Assembly (NCBI GenBank): GCA_947245485.1
Contig: CAMXOH010000004.1
Span: 1-44,587, forward strand
Direction of reading: 5' to 3'
DNA from: an uncultured Clostridia bacterium
GTDB taxonomy: Bacteria; Bacillota; Clostridia; Christensenellales; Borkfalkiaceae
Length of the DNA: 44,587 bases
A program made the translations under genes and the position numbers. Under the pieces are notes generated by a model. It was not told the origin of the DNA. It saw only the letters and a list, made by a program, of their open reading frames with translations, and did not search any database. This document shows, piece after piece, positions 1-13,700 of this stretch. How positions within the stretch are numbered: position 1 is the stretch's first letter; each line of letters begins with the position of its first letter.

Positions 1-1783
1 TTTTCGCTTTGCCGTCTTTACGCGTGTATACGAATTCGGAATCGTCCTCGTATTCGTTGCCTTCGTCGTCGAAGTAACCCCACGTAATGCCGTTCAAATC
101 TACCGTCGCTTTGTCTACCGTCCAAACGAGCGTTACATAGTCGAACGCCGTACCGCTCCACTTATAGTTGGTGTCGGTAAGTTTGATTACCGCCGTGTAC
201 GTGCCTGCGTTCGTTACCGTTCCGTTCGAATCTATGCGCATCTTCTCTGCGTCGAATCCGTCGAGGAAGTCTTTCAGCTCGATATCTTTGCCGGTATAAA
301 CGATGTTCGCATCCTCTTTAAGCGTAGGCGCTTGAAGATTGACGGTGACAATCGCCCAATCTTTCGTGTAATACTTTTCGTTATCGGATTTCTCGATAGT
401 GATTGTGATTTTGCTTGCTTTTTGGTCGATTATCTTGTTTCCGTTTTCGTCCGTTTCGGCAACGGGTTTCTGCTTTCTGCTTCCGTCCGCTTCCTTTTCG
501 TACATTTGGAGATAATCGGTACCGCCCGCAACATATTCGCCGTCGACGAGATTATACTTGACGGGTCCGTTAATATCCTCTACAAACTCGCAGTTGTTGC
601 TCGTCACGGTGTATACGTATTCGCCTGTTACGGCGTCTTCTTTGAACTTGCCGTCCGTTTCAACGTCGTAAGTTCTGAGTTCATAGCCTACGCCGTCGCT
701 CCATACGTAGTCCTTAACGTAACTGCCGTCCGCGTTCTGAATAGGCAACTTAGTCGAAGTTACTCCGTCCGTCGCAAGGCTGTCGAATATCGCCTTATAT
801 GAGGTTACGTCCTCCGTAACCGCGATTTTCTTGCCGTCTGCGCCGACGTGGTAACGCGCAATATAGTTACCGCCGTTATCGATATAGTACTTGCCTGTCG
901 AAGTGTTGAACGAGAAACGCATTGCCGTTCCGTCGGATTTCAGTCTGAACTCCTCGTAAACGGGCGAGCCGTCCGAACCGACTACGGGCGCGTTGTTTTC
1001 GTCGTAATACTGAACGTCTTTCTTGGGTACGCCGTTTTCGTCGAGTCTTATCTCGTATACGTTGGGGTCGCTTATATCGATATAGTCCGTATCGTGCACT
1101 TCGTATGCCGCTACGTATTCAAGCTCGTAATCGTATTCGCCGTTGTTGTATTCGGAATACGAACCGTCGTTATTCGTCTTTGCGTAAACTACCCTGTACG
1201 CGCCGTTTTCGAACACGTAGGAGAGCGTGTAGCCGTCCGCGGTTACAGTCTGTTCTTCCGTTTCGCCGAGGAACCAATAACTGCTTTCGGGGTCGCTGAG
1301 TCTGATTTCAAGGGTGTAATCCTTTGCGTCGGTGCCTTTGTTCTTTTCAAAGGTGATAAGCGAGCCGTATTTCTCTCTCAGCGCGTCGAAAATGTGTCTG
1401 AATTCCGCGTTGTCTGTTGTAATATCCTGTTCTACGCCTTCCTTGTAGTCAAGCGTAAGTTCTATGTCCTCGAACACGCTCATATCGATGGGTTCGACGC
1501 TTGCTTTCGTGATATAGAATTCAAGCGGTTTGGACGAACGGTCTACGAGCGCTTTCATCTCGTCCGCCGTAAGCGGCGTGTTTGTGATTACGTCGTAAAG
1601 CGTATTGCCCGAAAGTCTGTACTTACTGCTGTCGTACCAGGAAAGGTTGATTTTGCTGTTAAGACGGACAACCGCCTTATATGTGCCCGCGCTCTTCTTG
1701 GTGAGCGTGCTTTCGCCGCCGAGCAGGTAGACGTATCTTACGTCCGCCGCAGTGAGTCCGAGTCCGAACTGGGTGTTAAGGCT
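1..1783 (-). CDS. Giant surface repeat protein, downstream part in the shifted frame (partial)
   Basis: This is the continuation of the giant repeat protein that begins at 14283. The minus strand from about 1783 to base 1 has no stop in the frame whose codons end on bases 2, 5, 8 and so on. It gives about 594 residues before the window ends. The peptide resumes the Ig-like module exactly where the upstream frame is lost: SLNTQFGLGLTAADVRYVYL, then AGTYKAVVRL. Later come a charged, Tyr/Asp-rich region without obvious modules, and further modules with YTGKDIELKDF and AGTYTAVIKLTDTNYKWSG. Near the edge, ITWGYFDDEGNEY closely resembles a block in the surface protein at 19531-26319 (VKWGYIDEDGNEH). 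There is no start codon or ribosome site of its own, so it is expressed only if the frame is restored. The true C terminus lies outside the window; a membrane anchor there is a guess based on the sister proteins. Confidence 0.85.
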
Positions 1784-4700
1784 CTCTCTCTGCGTGCCGT
1801 GAGCGTATAGTAACCGTTAGTGCCGTTGCTTTCGCCCCAGCCTGCGATTTTGAAAGTCTGTTCCTCGCCGTTGAATACCTCGGAATTGCTTACGAGATAG
1901 GGACGGGGTACCCATACCATAGGCTGTTCGCCGTAATTATAGACGCCGAACGTGTATTTTAAATTTCCTTCGAGTATGATACCGAACTTGTAGCTTTCTT
2001 TAACGAAGAATTCAACGGTGTACTGTACTCCGCCCTCGATATTTTCGTGACTGACGGGAGTCTTAGTGTCGTCGTCGGATACGTAAACTACGTAATCGAA
2101 CATTTTAAGTTCTTCCTCGGTAAGAGTTTCGCCGAGAATTACCGTCGATTGGTCTTCGTTTTCATTCCAACCCGTTACCGAAACCGACATCTTGTCGATG
2201 ATGATTTCTTCTACGTATTGGGGAAGAGCCGTTTCGCCGTCCGCAACGTTCCAGAATATAAGTCCGCTGCTCGCAAGCTCTGTCTTGATTTTGACGGTAA
2301 GACGGTAAGAACCGTTCTTATATCCGTTGTAAATCGAGAAGTTGTTTTCTGCGTTTATGTCAATGAACGGGTCGAGAACTTTATATTCGCCGCCCAATTC
2401 CTCACAGTATTCGACTATGACGTCGAAGTAGTTTTCCCAACCTTCGGGATAACCGAGGAGTTGCATTAAATCGTGGAAAGAACCGTCGAAGTGCGCCCAG
2501 TCGCCCGTATTTGCGGGAGGGTTGAAGCCGTGTTCGACTATCTTCCAGGTAAGCGATTCTATTCCCTCGGGAAGTCCCGTTACCTTGTAGTTGCGCGGGT
2601 CGAGAACCGCCGAAACGTTGAGCGAGAACGTAGTAGTATACTCGCCTACCGCCGACATTCCGTTAGTCGCAAGTCCGCCCGTCGTATATCTTACGTAAGG
2701 CTGTAAAATTTCGGGAAGGTTTTTAAGAGATACCCTCTGAACCTTCGGTTGCCCGTTTTCAATCGTGTATACGAAAGGTTTATCCGCGTCGTAATCCCAT
2801 TCCACTCCGCTCAAATCGATTGGACACTGTTCAATCGCCCATACAATGGTTATCACGTCGGAACCAGTGTAAGGTGTGCCGTCGAGATTTACCCACATAT
2901 AGTTCGAGTTAAGCAGTGAGAATACCGCTTTGAGGTTGCTGTTTGCGTCTACGCTTCTCGAACCTTCGATTGCGAGGTTAACGTTACGCATAAGCCAGAG
3001 CAGATAGTCCTCGGGTTTATCCTTGTCGTAACCTATAAGCACTTCGTATACGGTATGCTGTTCGCCGTCGTAGACGAGAGTAACCGTATCGTTTTTAGTA
3101 GGCGCAACGAGTTTTATGGGAGTAATCGTCCACTTGGGCGAGAACGTCTGAACCGTACCGACAAGCGTTCCGTCTTCAAGCGTGGTGCCGTCGTCGAATC
3201 TTACGGTGTTGCTGTATTCGTCTTTGATTTGCAGATACAGCTTGTAATCGCCGATACGCGTTGCCGTATTACCCGAAATATTGAGATACTGTTCGTACTT
3301 CGCAAGCCATGCTTCGTAGTCCGCGGGAGAAGCGAAAGCATTTTTGAGTATATTGATTTCACTGCCCGTGTATTCTATGCTTTCCGCAATTTCGGGTAAC
3401 TCAATCATCAGGTACTTGATTTCGAACTTCAACTCCACCGCCGAACGGTCGTAAGTTCCGTCGGTTCTCGTTCCCCAATAATAGATTGTAGCTTTTCCGT
3501 TGTCGTCGACGGGTCCCTGTTTGAGTACGTAGGTTATCGAATATGTGCCTGCGTCGCTCTGCGTGAGTTCGTCGCCGCCCCATACCGAAACGTATGAAGT
3601 GTTTTCTACGAGGAACTCAATAGGTCCGCCGTTGTAAATTACGTAAACGTGGTCTTCCGCCAGCATATCGTTGTCGAAATAATACGTCTGTCCGTTGGAA
3701 ATGTAGCCGTAAATGCTCGGTTTGCTCTGTACCTGCACGTAACCTCTGTCCGAATAGGAAGGAATAGTGAAGTACACGTATTCGCCGCCCTCGCCGGTAA
3801 CCGCAAAGGAAAGAGTTATGTTTCCGCTGTAAGCGTCCTTGATTACGGGTACTATCGAGAAGTGCGAGCCTTCCGCCGCTTCGAGTACCGCGTTGATGTC
3901 CGTCTTGTTTGCCGCAAGAGCCGCGTCGTCGCCGACGTAATCGCCGTAATCGTCCTTATAGAATACGTAATCTATGAACTTGGAAGCCGAAACGCCGCCG
4001 CTGAGTACGATTGTCGAAGATTCGTCGTTACGTACCCAGTTGATGACGTACATAGCCTTTTTGTTTATAGTGTGAGAAACCGTTCTGTCGCCTGCAACCA
4101 ACTGGTCCGCGCCGCCCGGAACGGGAACGCGCCAGACTACGTTGGTATCTTCGGGGCCGTTGTTTATACCGCTCTTAATCGAGAGATTGAGCGCATAAGT
4201 TCCGGCGTTGTAAGCCATATACTTATGTCCGTACATAAGCGAACCGTCGTATTCGGAGGTGTTTTCTCCGTTAACGTCGTCAATCGCAGTGTAGTTCACT
4301 GTTATATCGAAGTATTCCGCCCAATCCACGTCAAGGTTGAATACGTTTATGAGGTTGTGGATGTTACCGTCGAACTCGGACCACAGACTGCTGTCCGCTT
4401 CGGGCAAGTCGATGACTTTAAGCTGAACTTCCCAATCGAGAGTCGCGGAGAGTCTGGTGACAGTATCAGTGCCTTCCAAGGTTGTGGAAACGCTCCAAAT
4501 TCCGAAGTTGCTTCCGAACTTATAGTTGTCGAAGTCAATATCGGCATAATCGATAGTCGCAACCGTTTTGTACGAGCCGACTTTCTTCTGGCTGTTGTCC
4601 GTTTCGTCGCCGTTGTGCGTCGTCTTGAATTCGATTTTGGATTTAAGATAAGTAGGAACCTTATCGTTAAGTTCCGCGCTGAAAGGCTGCTCTACGCCGT

Positions 4701-7700
4701 TGATAAGCGTATAGACATAGTCGTTCTCGTAATCCCATTCCACTACGGACATATCGAGTTCCGCTTTTTCAATCGTCCAAGTCATAACGTTCGCAGTGAA
4801 CGTCGGGTCGAGCGTAGGATTTTCCCAATAGTTCGAGTTGAACGAGAACATTGCAGTAGATACGATATCTTGTTCTGCGTCTACCTTTAACGCAGGTTGA
4901 GATATGGTAAGCTGTCCTGCGTCCACGTAAGAGCTTTTAAGATATACTTTATGCGAGTTGCCGTCGTAGACAAACGTTACTGCCGCGCCCGTGACGCTGT
5001 TAATCCATTTACCCTGCGTCTTGTCGTATACCGCCGTCACCATTTCGCCCGTTGCGGCGTCCTGATGCTCGTAATGCCATTCGAATTCTTCGGGTTTGAA
5101 TTTCGCTTTGACGATGCTGTAAGAGTATACGGACTCGCTTAAATAGAAATCTACTCCGCTGTTGTCGTTATAGACAAGTTTAACTCTTACTTCGTAGTTA
5201 CCTATTGCGGAAGGAGCCGAAGCCAAAGGCACGGTTGAACCCGCAACGTAATAATTGAGTACGAGATTGGTATCGTCGATTAATCCGCCCGAAGTATCGG
5301 AAATAATCGATACTTCCGCATTGAAGGGATTGCCAGTGTATTCAAACGAGTTTTCTCTTGTTCCCTCTATTGTTATCTGGTTAAAGATAACCATATCTTC
5401 CGCGCCGCTGTAAACTATTTCCGTAGGGTTAACGTCGCCGTTTATGAATACGAGTTCATAGTTGTTTGCGGGTTCGTTAGGATTAATAACCGTAGAAGGA
5501 TTCTGAGGATTGTTGTATTTGAGGTATGCTTCTACCTTAAACCTTGCCGCCTTGCCGGGAACGCGGTCAAGAGAACCGCTTGTAAGGTATACCCAATCAC
5601 CCGCGCCGCCGTTAAGCGTCTGGTCCCATTTCCAGTAATTATAATTTACGAGATGCGCGTATGCGCCGAGGACGGGTTGCTGTTTAACTTCCGAACCGTC
5701 GGACGAGGACGAACCCTGTAACCAGAACACGTCGATTTTCTGCTTTTGGATTTCCCAGTTGCAGAGCCATTGGAACGTGCCGTCGTAAGTGGATTCGTCG
5801 CCCATTACGGGAGTTTTGTAGTTAATGTTAGCGTTGCTGAACGTAACCTTTGTTACGTACTGTCCTGCATATGTTTGTGCGTTAATAACGTAAGAGCTGT
5901 CTGCGGGATAGGACATCGAAAGCTGATTATAAGGGTTCGTGCTTGCGTCTATTCCGACGTACTTAATCGTTCCGTCAAAGGTGAAGGGGTTCGTATCCCT
6001 GTAATCCCAGGCAAATCCGCTGAGGTCATACTTAGCCTGTTCTATTTTGAAATAGAACGTTATAGTCTTGGAACCGTTTGTACCGTAGGAATAACGGCTT
6101 GAATCCAAAGCGTTAAGCGTTAAATTAACCGCGTAAGTATCGGGATTTGCCGTGTTGAACTCGCTGTTTGCTATCGACGCGCTTGTATCGCCTGTATATC
6201 CGCCGAAATCAACCCACCAGTTATTGAGCGCCGTATTGAAGTCAAGCTCGTAAAGCGTTCCGTCGGGACCCTTCTTACCTTCTTCGTTAATATAAGCGGT
6301 AAAGGTATAGGTTTCACCTTCGAGATAAGGAACTACAAACGGGTGATTTGCGTCTGCTCCGAGTCCGACGTCAGCCGCCGTCCATGTGCCTGCGGCGTCC
6401 GAAGTCTTGGAATAACCCCATATAAGCATCGATTCTTTGAAAGGAGCGGGGTCCGCAATGATTTTAAAGTTGCGGCTTGTAATGTTTAATGTATAGTTAC
6501 TTGACGAAGAGTTCGTCTGCGCCCCGTAAATACTGTAATTGCCCCTGTATATTTTTTGGTTTCCCGCCGAATCGTAGCCGTAAGGTATCTGATGATATGC
6601 GTATGAAACGGTATAAGTTCCGTCGTCCTGTTCAGCAGGCTGTTCATAGTATAGAACCGTCCAGGACGTTCTCGAAAGAGGTTCGAGTCCGAGTCTTGCG
6701 GTATTGCCCGCAGACATGAAGTACACGTCCATATCGAGAATCGCGTCAAGCGAACCGAGCATATTCTTTACAAGGTTGGAAACCCTGACTACTACGTACG
6801 ACTGCGTGCTTATGCTCCACTCTGTGGAACCTCTTTGAAGCGCCGTATCCGTTTCCTGGTCATAGGACCTGTACTCGAATGCGACGTCTACGTGGCGCTG
6901 GATAACGTGGAACGTAAACGAATCCGATGTCGAACCGTTTTGCCAACTCGTCCAGTCAAGCACTTCGTTCTTTATGTTTACCGTGACTGTATAATCGCCT
7001 ATTTCAGAGAATTTAAGGGTAAGTACGCCGTTGTACCAGCTCTCTTCGCAATGTTCAACGTTCACGCCCGCAGGTCCCGTTACGGTATACCCTTCGTATG
7101 CCGTGGAAGTTACGATTCCCGCGTCGTAATCGTCTTTGTCCTTTATTCCGTTGTAGACGTTGCTGATCTGGAAATAAACGTATCCGCCCGCGTATTCAAG
7201 CGTATTGCTCGTACCCTGCGTGATTCTGGGCGAGTCGTGAACCATCTTTTCGATTTTAATAACGAATTCGAGTTCGTCGGTAGTACCGTCTTTCCAACGC
7301 ATATTCACGTCGTCGGTGAGCGAGAACGTAATCGTATACGTATCGGGAATTGCTTCCGCCTTGAACACAAGGAAGTCGGTGCTGATTTTATTACTTAAAA
7401 GATTGTTCTTTCTCGGTCCGTCGTAAGTATCACCGTATACGCTGCCAACCGTCATGTGAGTAGCCGTAGCGGACGCTATATCGTAATAATTTACATAATA
7501 GGCATGCCCGTCGGCAGTGCTTCCGTCAACGGCAGGGTCGTAAGTCATATAGTTACTGTTGAGCCAGTTTGTAATGAGAACCGAATGCTCCTTGGTGTCG
7601 TATTCGACTGTAAGGGTAGTCGTCTGCTTGCCGGGAGAATTCGAAGTATCCGTCGTAAGACTTTCGTTCGTCAGAAGATACTCGTTAGTCGCTACGGGAT

Positions 7701-10700
7701 TGTAGAGTTCCAATACGTTGATTTGCAACGTAAACGTCATAGTCGCTACGTCCGCAAATTTCCAACGCGTGTTATCGGGGTCTACAAGCTCGTACGTAAT
7801 GGTATAAGTACCAGCGTCAGCCGCCTCGTACATATACAGGTTATCGCCGCTCGTATTGTCGGGGTCGAGAAGGTTGAGGTCCGTAAGGTTATTCGTGAGC
7901 GCGCCCTGCGTCATAACAGTATCGTCGAGCGCGGTGTATATATCTATATTGCGCACAACCTTATCGCCGGTTAAGGGATTAATCGCGTAAGTATAAGTTT
8001 TAGTCGTTCCCGAAATCTGCTTATCGTTGTCTGCATTGTCTACTACGATATACGGAGTGTCGTACTGATACTTTTCGATTATGAGGGTAACTTCCAAATC
8101 ATCGGAACTGCCGTTGCTCCAAACCGCGTTCTGCGTAAGCGAAACCCTGAGAATGTACTTGCCTGCGTTTTTGGCTTCAAGCTCGTAAAGTCCCATATTG
8201 AACGCGTCGTAATCGCCGTTGTACTGCGAATCGCTCTTGTCGTAAGTTCCGTCGGCAGGGTTATAAGAGGGTTTCTCTCTGATGAAGAAATCCGCGTCGT
8301 AAGTGCCTACGTTGTTATTGTTGAACGAATCCGCGGAAACTACGCTCCAATTCATCCATCTCCAAGTAGCGTTGTCGTACCAGAGGTTTTTAATGGAAAG
8401 AACGTGGCTGTTGCCGCCGACTACGTCGTAAGTGACGGTTTTTGTTAAACCGACTACGCCCTCTGCGCCCGCAGTCGAACCCGACGGAATATAAATTTCG
8501 GGAGTCGCAACCTTGATGGGGTCGATTATGAGATTATACTCGATTGGCGTATCCGTACCGTCTTTCCACATTAGGTTGTTCGTATCGGAAAGACTGACTG
8601 TAACGGTATAAGTACCCGCGTTTGCGCCGATAGTATAAGGCGTAGTATTGGGGTTGGAATTTATGCTTACGGAAAGTTTATTGTCGTTATCCGCGTTGTA
8701 GACGTCGGACATCGTAACGGAGTCTGCAAGAGTGTAACTCATATAGTCCGCGTCAACGTCTTTAAGCTGTAAAATATCCGCCCAGGTAAGTCCGTTATAG
8801 GTAACGTGCTTATCTCTGTCCGTCGTAACGGTTGCGCCTATAATGGAAGGCGCCAGAACAGCGCGTTTATTGATTTTAATTCTGTAATACTTCGTAGCGG
8901 TATCTACGCCCGAACCGCCCGTTCTCCAACTCTCGTTGGCGGGGTCGAGGTCTAACTGCACCACGTATTCGCGGCTTGCCATAGCCTCGTCGCCCGTTGT
9001 TTCCATAGTGAATTCCCACGTGCCGTCCGCGCCGCGGTTAGGATTTACGGTAAACGAAGTGTAGCCTGCCGTTGCAAGTCCGCTTACGGAAACGGTTACG
9101 AACTTATAAACTGCCGCTCCGTTTGCGCTCATGCCGACGAAATCGCCGAGCTGCGCGCCGTTCTTGTTGTCCGCGTCGAGTTTACCTACCGTAATGCTGA
9201 AATTCTCGCCTGCGGAATACTCGAACTGCTTTGTATAAGTATCGTCAACGAGCTGCTGTCCCTCTTCGCCCTCGATTTGGGGAAGGTCAAGAGTTCTTGA
9301 AATTATGGAATACTCGTAAGAACGCGTGCCCAAGCCGTCGCCGTCCGCCCAGAGATAGTTCTTATCCTTGAAAGATACGGTTACGGTGAAAACGTTGACG
9401 TAAGTTGCGTTAAGCGTATAGGCAACGTATCCGCCGTTTTCTATATCCGTATCGGTATAAGCTATTTCCGTGGGTTGGGGATTTGCGCCTGTGGGAATAT
9501 ATACGAGTCCGGGATTCACCGAACTTACGCCGTTATTCGTCGTCGCCGTATAAGAAACGTGCACAGCGCCCAATTTAATTGCGTCGAAATTGTCGCCGTC
9601 CTCTCCCAAAAGGTAAAGAACGTGCGCGTTGCCGTCATAGGTTACGCTTGCGGCGAAATCGTTATTGGCGTTGAGAACAGCTCCTTTTTTAACGTCCGAG
9701 AAAGCCGTTCCCGAATTTACTATATATGCTTCGGGGCGTTTGACTTTGAGCGGCTTAATGGAAAGATTGTAAGTAACTTCCGCCGCCGTTATGTTCCAAA
9801 CGTAGTCGTTCGTGTCGGAAAGCGCGATATTCAGCTTATAATCGGCTGTATCTTTGGCTTTTACCGTCATAAACCATACGGGCGTTTCGTCGGTACCCGT
9901 ATTTACCAAGTCGTAACCCTTACCTGTGTTGCCTGCGGTGCCGTTCGCGCCGTAGCCGGGAGTTACCGAAATATTGGAATCGGTGCTGAACCAGTCGTTG
10001 ATTACGAAAGCATTGCAATATTCGCCGAGCATAATAGTAAGCGTCTGGTCCTCGGCGGGATTGTAACTTGTGGTTTTTGTGGAGTGCTCCTGGTCTATGC
10101 CGTCCGTGCTTTCGCCGGGAATTGCGCTTACTACCGGCAATTCGACTTTAAGTTTCTGCACGGTAAGTTTGAACGTTACGGGAGTAACGTCCTCGGTTGT
10201 GGCGCTGTTTTTCCAGCAATAGTCCTCTTTCGGCCAAATGGTTATAGTGTACTGTCCCGCATGGAGAACCTTGAACTCTACGTACGTGTCGTCCTGTCCG
10301 TCGTCTACGCTGTAAACCGCGCTGACTCCGTCCGTGATAACGTCGCCGTTGAACGTTTTTCCTTCGATTTTAACGTTGAACTGAGCGGCAAATCCCGTTT
10401 GGATTATCGCCATATTCGTAGTCGGGAAACGTTCTACTTTGATTTTCTTGTCTTTTTCGTTGAATTCGGCGTCGTTTTTAACGAGCGTCGCTCCGCCGAG
10501 CAAGTCGTCGTCGCCGATTCTCTCATACTCTTCGGATTCCTCGTTCCAATAGTTGAAATTGAGTCCGGATACGGGCGAAGCCGCGACGTGGATAACGAAT
10601 ACGTACTCGGTTACGCCTTCTTCGCCCCAAGAATAGTTGGGGTCTTTAACGGTGAGTTTAATCTTGTGAGTTCCGCGTACCTGTGCGGAGAAAGTGAGCA

Positions 10701-13700
10701 GTCCTTCGCTCGTCCAGTCGAGGTACTTGACTTTGTCTTCGTCATATTCGACTTTGATGAAATCAAAGAACTTGTATTTAAGGGAAATCGACAGAATGAA
10801 TTCCGATTCCCAGTAAACTGCGTAGATACCGGAGCCGTGTGCGCCCGTATCGGTTACGGTTACGGGAACGTCGGGATTTACGGAATGGCTTCCGTCTTTA
10901 TCGAGCGTGGGCGCGTCTATATCCTGTTGCGTTACCGTAATCTTATAGATGATACTGTTCGCGTCGGTAGCGACGTAGTCGCCTAAAACGGAGTCCCATC
11001 TATTCCATGCATAGTTATCCTGTCTGAGGCTTATTCTGATATAATACGTATCCGCCTCGGTTACGGAAACTTGCACATAACCCTGTCCGGTAGTTACGTG
11101 TATACCCTTGGAAGCGGGATTTTCGATTTCCGCGCCTTCCGCATTAACAATCGTATAGAAGTGCCACTGGCTGTTGAAACCTGTCTGCGCGTCGTCCGAG
11201 CCGTCGCCTATACGCACGAAATGCTCGCCACCGCCGTACTGCGGCGAAACGTTGAGCCAGCCGTCGGTATCCGACTGCCATACTTCCTGATACTTGCCCT
11301 GGTTGGGGTTATAGTAATAGTAATTGAGAGCTTTAATGCCTATGGGCGTAATCTTGAACGTGAAATAAATCGTATCGTAAGGATTATCGCCCTTCCAGCA
11401 ATAGTTGTTGCTGGGTTTAAGACCGATGGTATACGTGCCTGCGTTTAAACCCGTTAAAGTCAGTTTGCCCGTCGAATTGTCCCATTCGCGCGCGAGAGTC
11501 TGGTCGTACTCGGCGTTCATCGCCGCAGAATTACCCGCCATCATGCTTATGAAATGGTTCTTGAAATCGAAAGGAACTGTTTTGGAATTTGTGCCGTACT
11601 TAATATCGGGGGTAGTGTCTCCGTCGTCCGTAATAAGGTACGGTTTATCAACCGCAAGTCTGTTTATTTTGAGTCTGACGACAGGGGGTGTTACGCCGTC
11701 CGCCCACTTGTAGTTGCGTCTGCATTCGAAAGTAACTTCGTATTCGCCCGCGCCGCGGCCCGAAAGAATGAGAAGTTCGTCGCCCCAGTCTACTTTGCTG
11801 AGCGACATCGTCTTATAGTTGACGCGTTCCTCGCGGCAGTTATAGAAGTAAAGTCTCTGTACCCAGGTCTTGCCGTTTTCGTCGAGTTCGCCGCCGTAAG
11901 TTACTTCAACGTAGTCCGTCACCTGCCCCTCGTGTTCGAGGTAAGGCGCGGTAATCTCCATCGGCGTGATTTCGAACTCGAATACGAGCGTCTGCAACGC
12001 AGGGTCGGTTATATTCGGGTCGGGCAGAATAGTCATACCCGTCGTATCTTTCCAGCCGTAGCCGTTGATGGGTTTAAGATAAATGTAATATACGTCCGCG
12101 TTCTGCGCAACTACCGCAAGAGTATTACTTGCTATGCTTGTAGTTACGTCGGGTCCCGCATTGGGATTTTCGGGCGTAACCGTATTGTAAGCTCCCGTCG
12201 TCTTGAAAGTCAGCGATTCCGCTGATGCGGAAACCTGATTGTCCCTGACGGGCATAAAGCTCATAGTCTGCGTAGTACCGCTGTAAACTACCTGCTTCCT
12301 GTTGCCGGTAATTCCGCCGTCGTCGATAATATCGGGAACGTCTATAAGTTGCGGTCCGATTGTGAAATAGAAGTATAAATCTTCCTGCGAGGGCGGGTCG
12401 TTGTCGTTATCCCAGAAAATGTTTGCGGGATACCTGATTGAAACCGTGATTTTATACGTACCCTGCTGAGTGGCGGAACAGGTAAACATTCCGTCTTCCG
12501 AGTACGGGTTCATCGTCATACCCTGGTCTGCCGTAACCACGAGATACGGCTCTAAAATCGGGTGAATATAGATATACTGCGTCTGCCCCGTATCGTTGAC
12601 GTATTTTGTATTGCCGTTGACGCCCGCCTCTTCCAACAGCGACGGCTTCTGTATGTAAATAGGCGTTATAATGAACTTAAATTCGAGTTCTTGCGTGCTT
12701 CCGCCCAACCACTCGTCCGTACCGGTAGAGGAGTCGTACCTGAATGAGCGTACCCTTATGATATACTCGCCGACTTCCTTCGCCTTGAACGTCATAAGTC
12801 CCTTTGTACCCGAACCGAGTTGAGGTCTGCTTTCGAGCCAAATGTCGGTACTCGTTGCAGGCTGAACGGTAACTGCGCCCGTTACGGGGTCCGTTACGCT
12901 TGTAAAGAGGCTGTAATTGATGAGACCGGGGCCCCAGTCGTTAGCAAGGCTTATGGTAAGAGGTTCGCCCGTGTACTCTTCGGTTTTGCTCAGTCTGTCG
13001 TTGGAAACGTTTATGCTGTCAAGCTCGACTTCGAGCTCGGAAGTGGGCATACGCCTTAAAACTACGATATAGTCGCAATAGTATGACGTAGATGTATCGC
13101 CGAATGCTGAATTGCAAGGACCCCAGTCCCAAGAGCCGGAAGTGTTAGAAGTTCCTCTAAGATGGGCATAAGTTGTAATCCAATAAGACGTGCTGTTATG
13201 GAAAGCATAGAATCTCATCTTATAGACGCCGGTAGGCGCGTCCGCGCTTATCTTCATCTTGATGTCGTAGCCGTCGCCGGAGTTGGTATAGTTCGTACCT
13301 ATTACGCCGCTTGAACCCGAGGTAATTGTACCCGGATGGGTAGTACTCTTCATATACGCCGTGCTGGGCGCAATATCGGTATAATAATCTTCCAGATACT
13401 GGTTATACGACGTAGAGTCGGGGTCCGAACCGACGTAACCGCCCGCGGCGGAAGAATCGGCTGTAAACCAAAAACCTTTAAGATACTGGTTAAAGAAAGC
13501 GCCCGCGTCCTGCGCATAAGTACGTACCCAACTGTACGCACAGTGGGATTTGAGACCGAATTCATAATCTTCGCCCTCGTCGACCCACGCCCAGGTATAA
13601 TAGAAGTGTTCGCCAGCCGAAGTATTTCTCGGCGGAGAATGGCGCCAATAGTTGCCCATAGTAAAACCGCTGACGCCCCAATATCTGTCGTCCGTGGTTA

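Noticed and set aside
1738-1800. Programmed -1 ribosomal frameshift at the AG tract
   Set aside because: The tract is not a slippery heptamer of the X-XXY-YYZ type and I see no downstream pseudoknot; indel or slipped-strand change is simpler.
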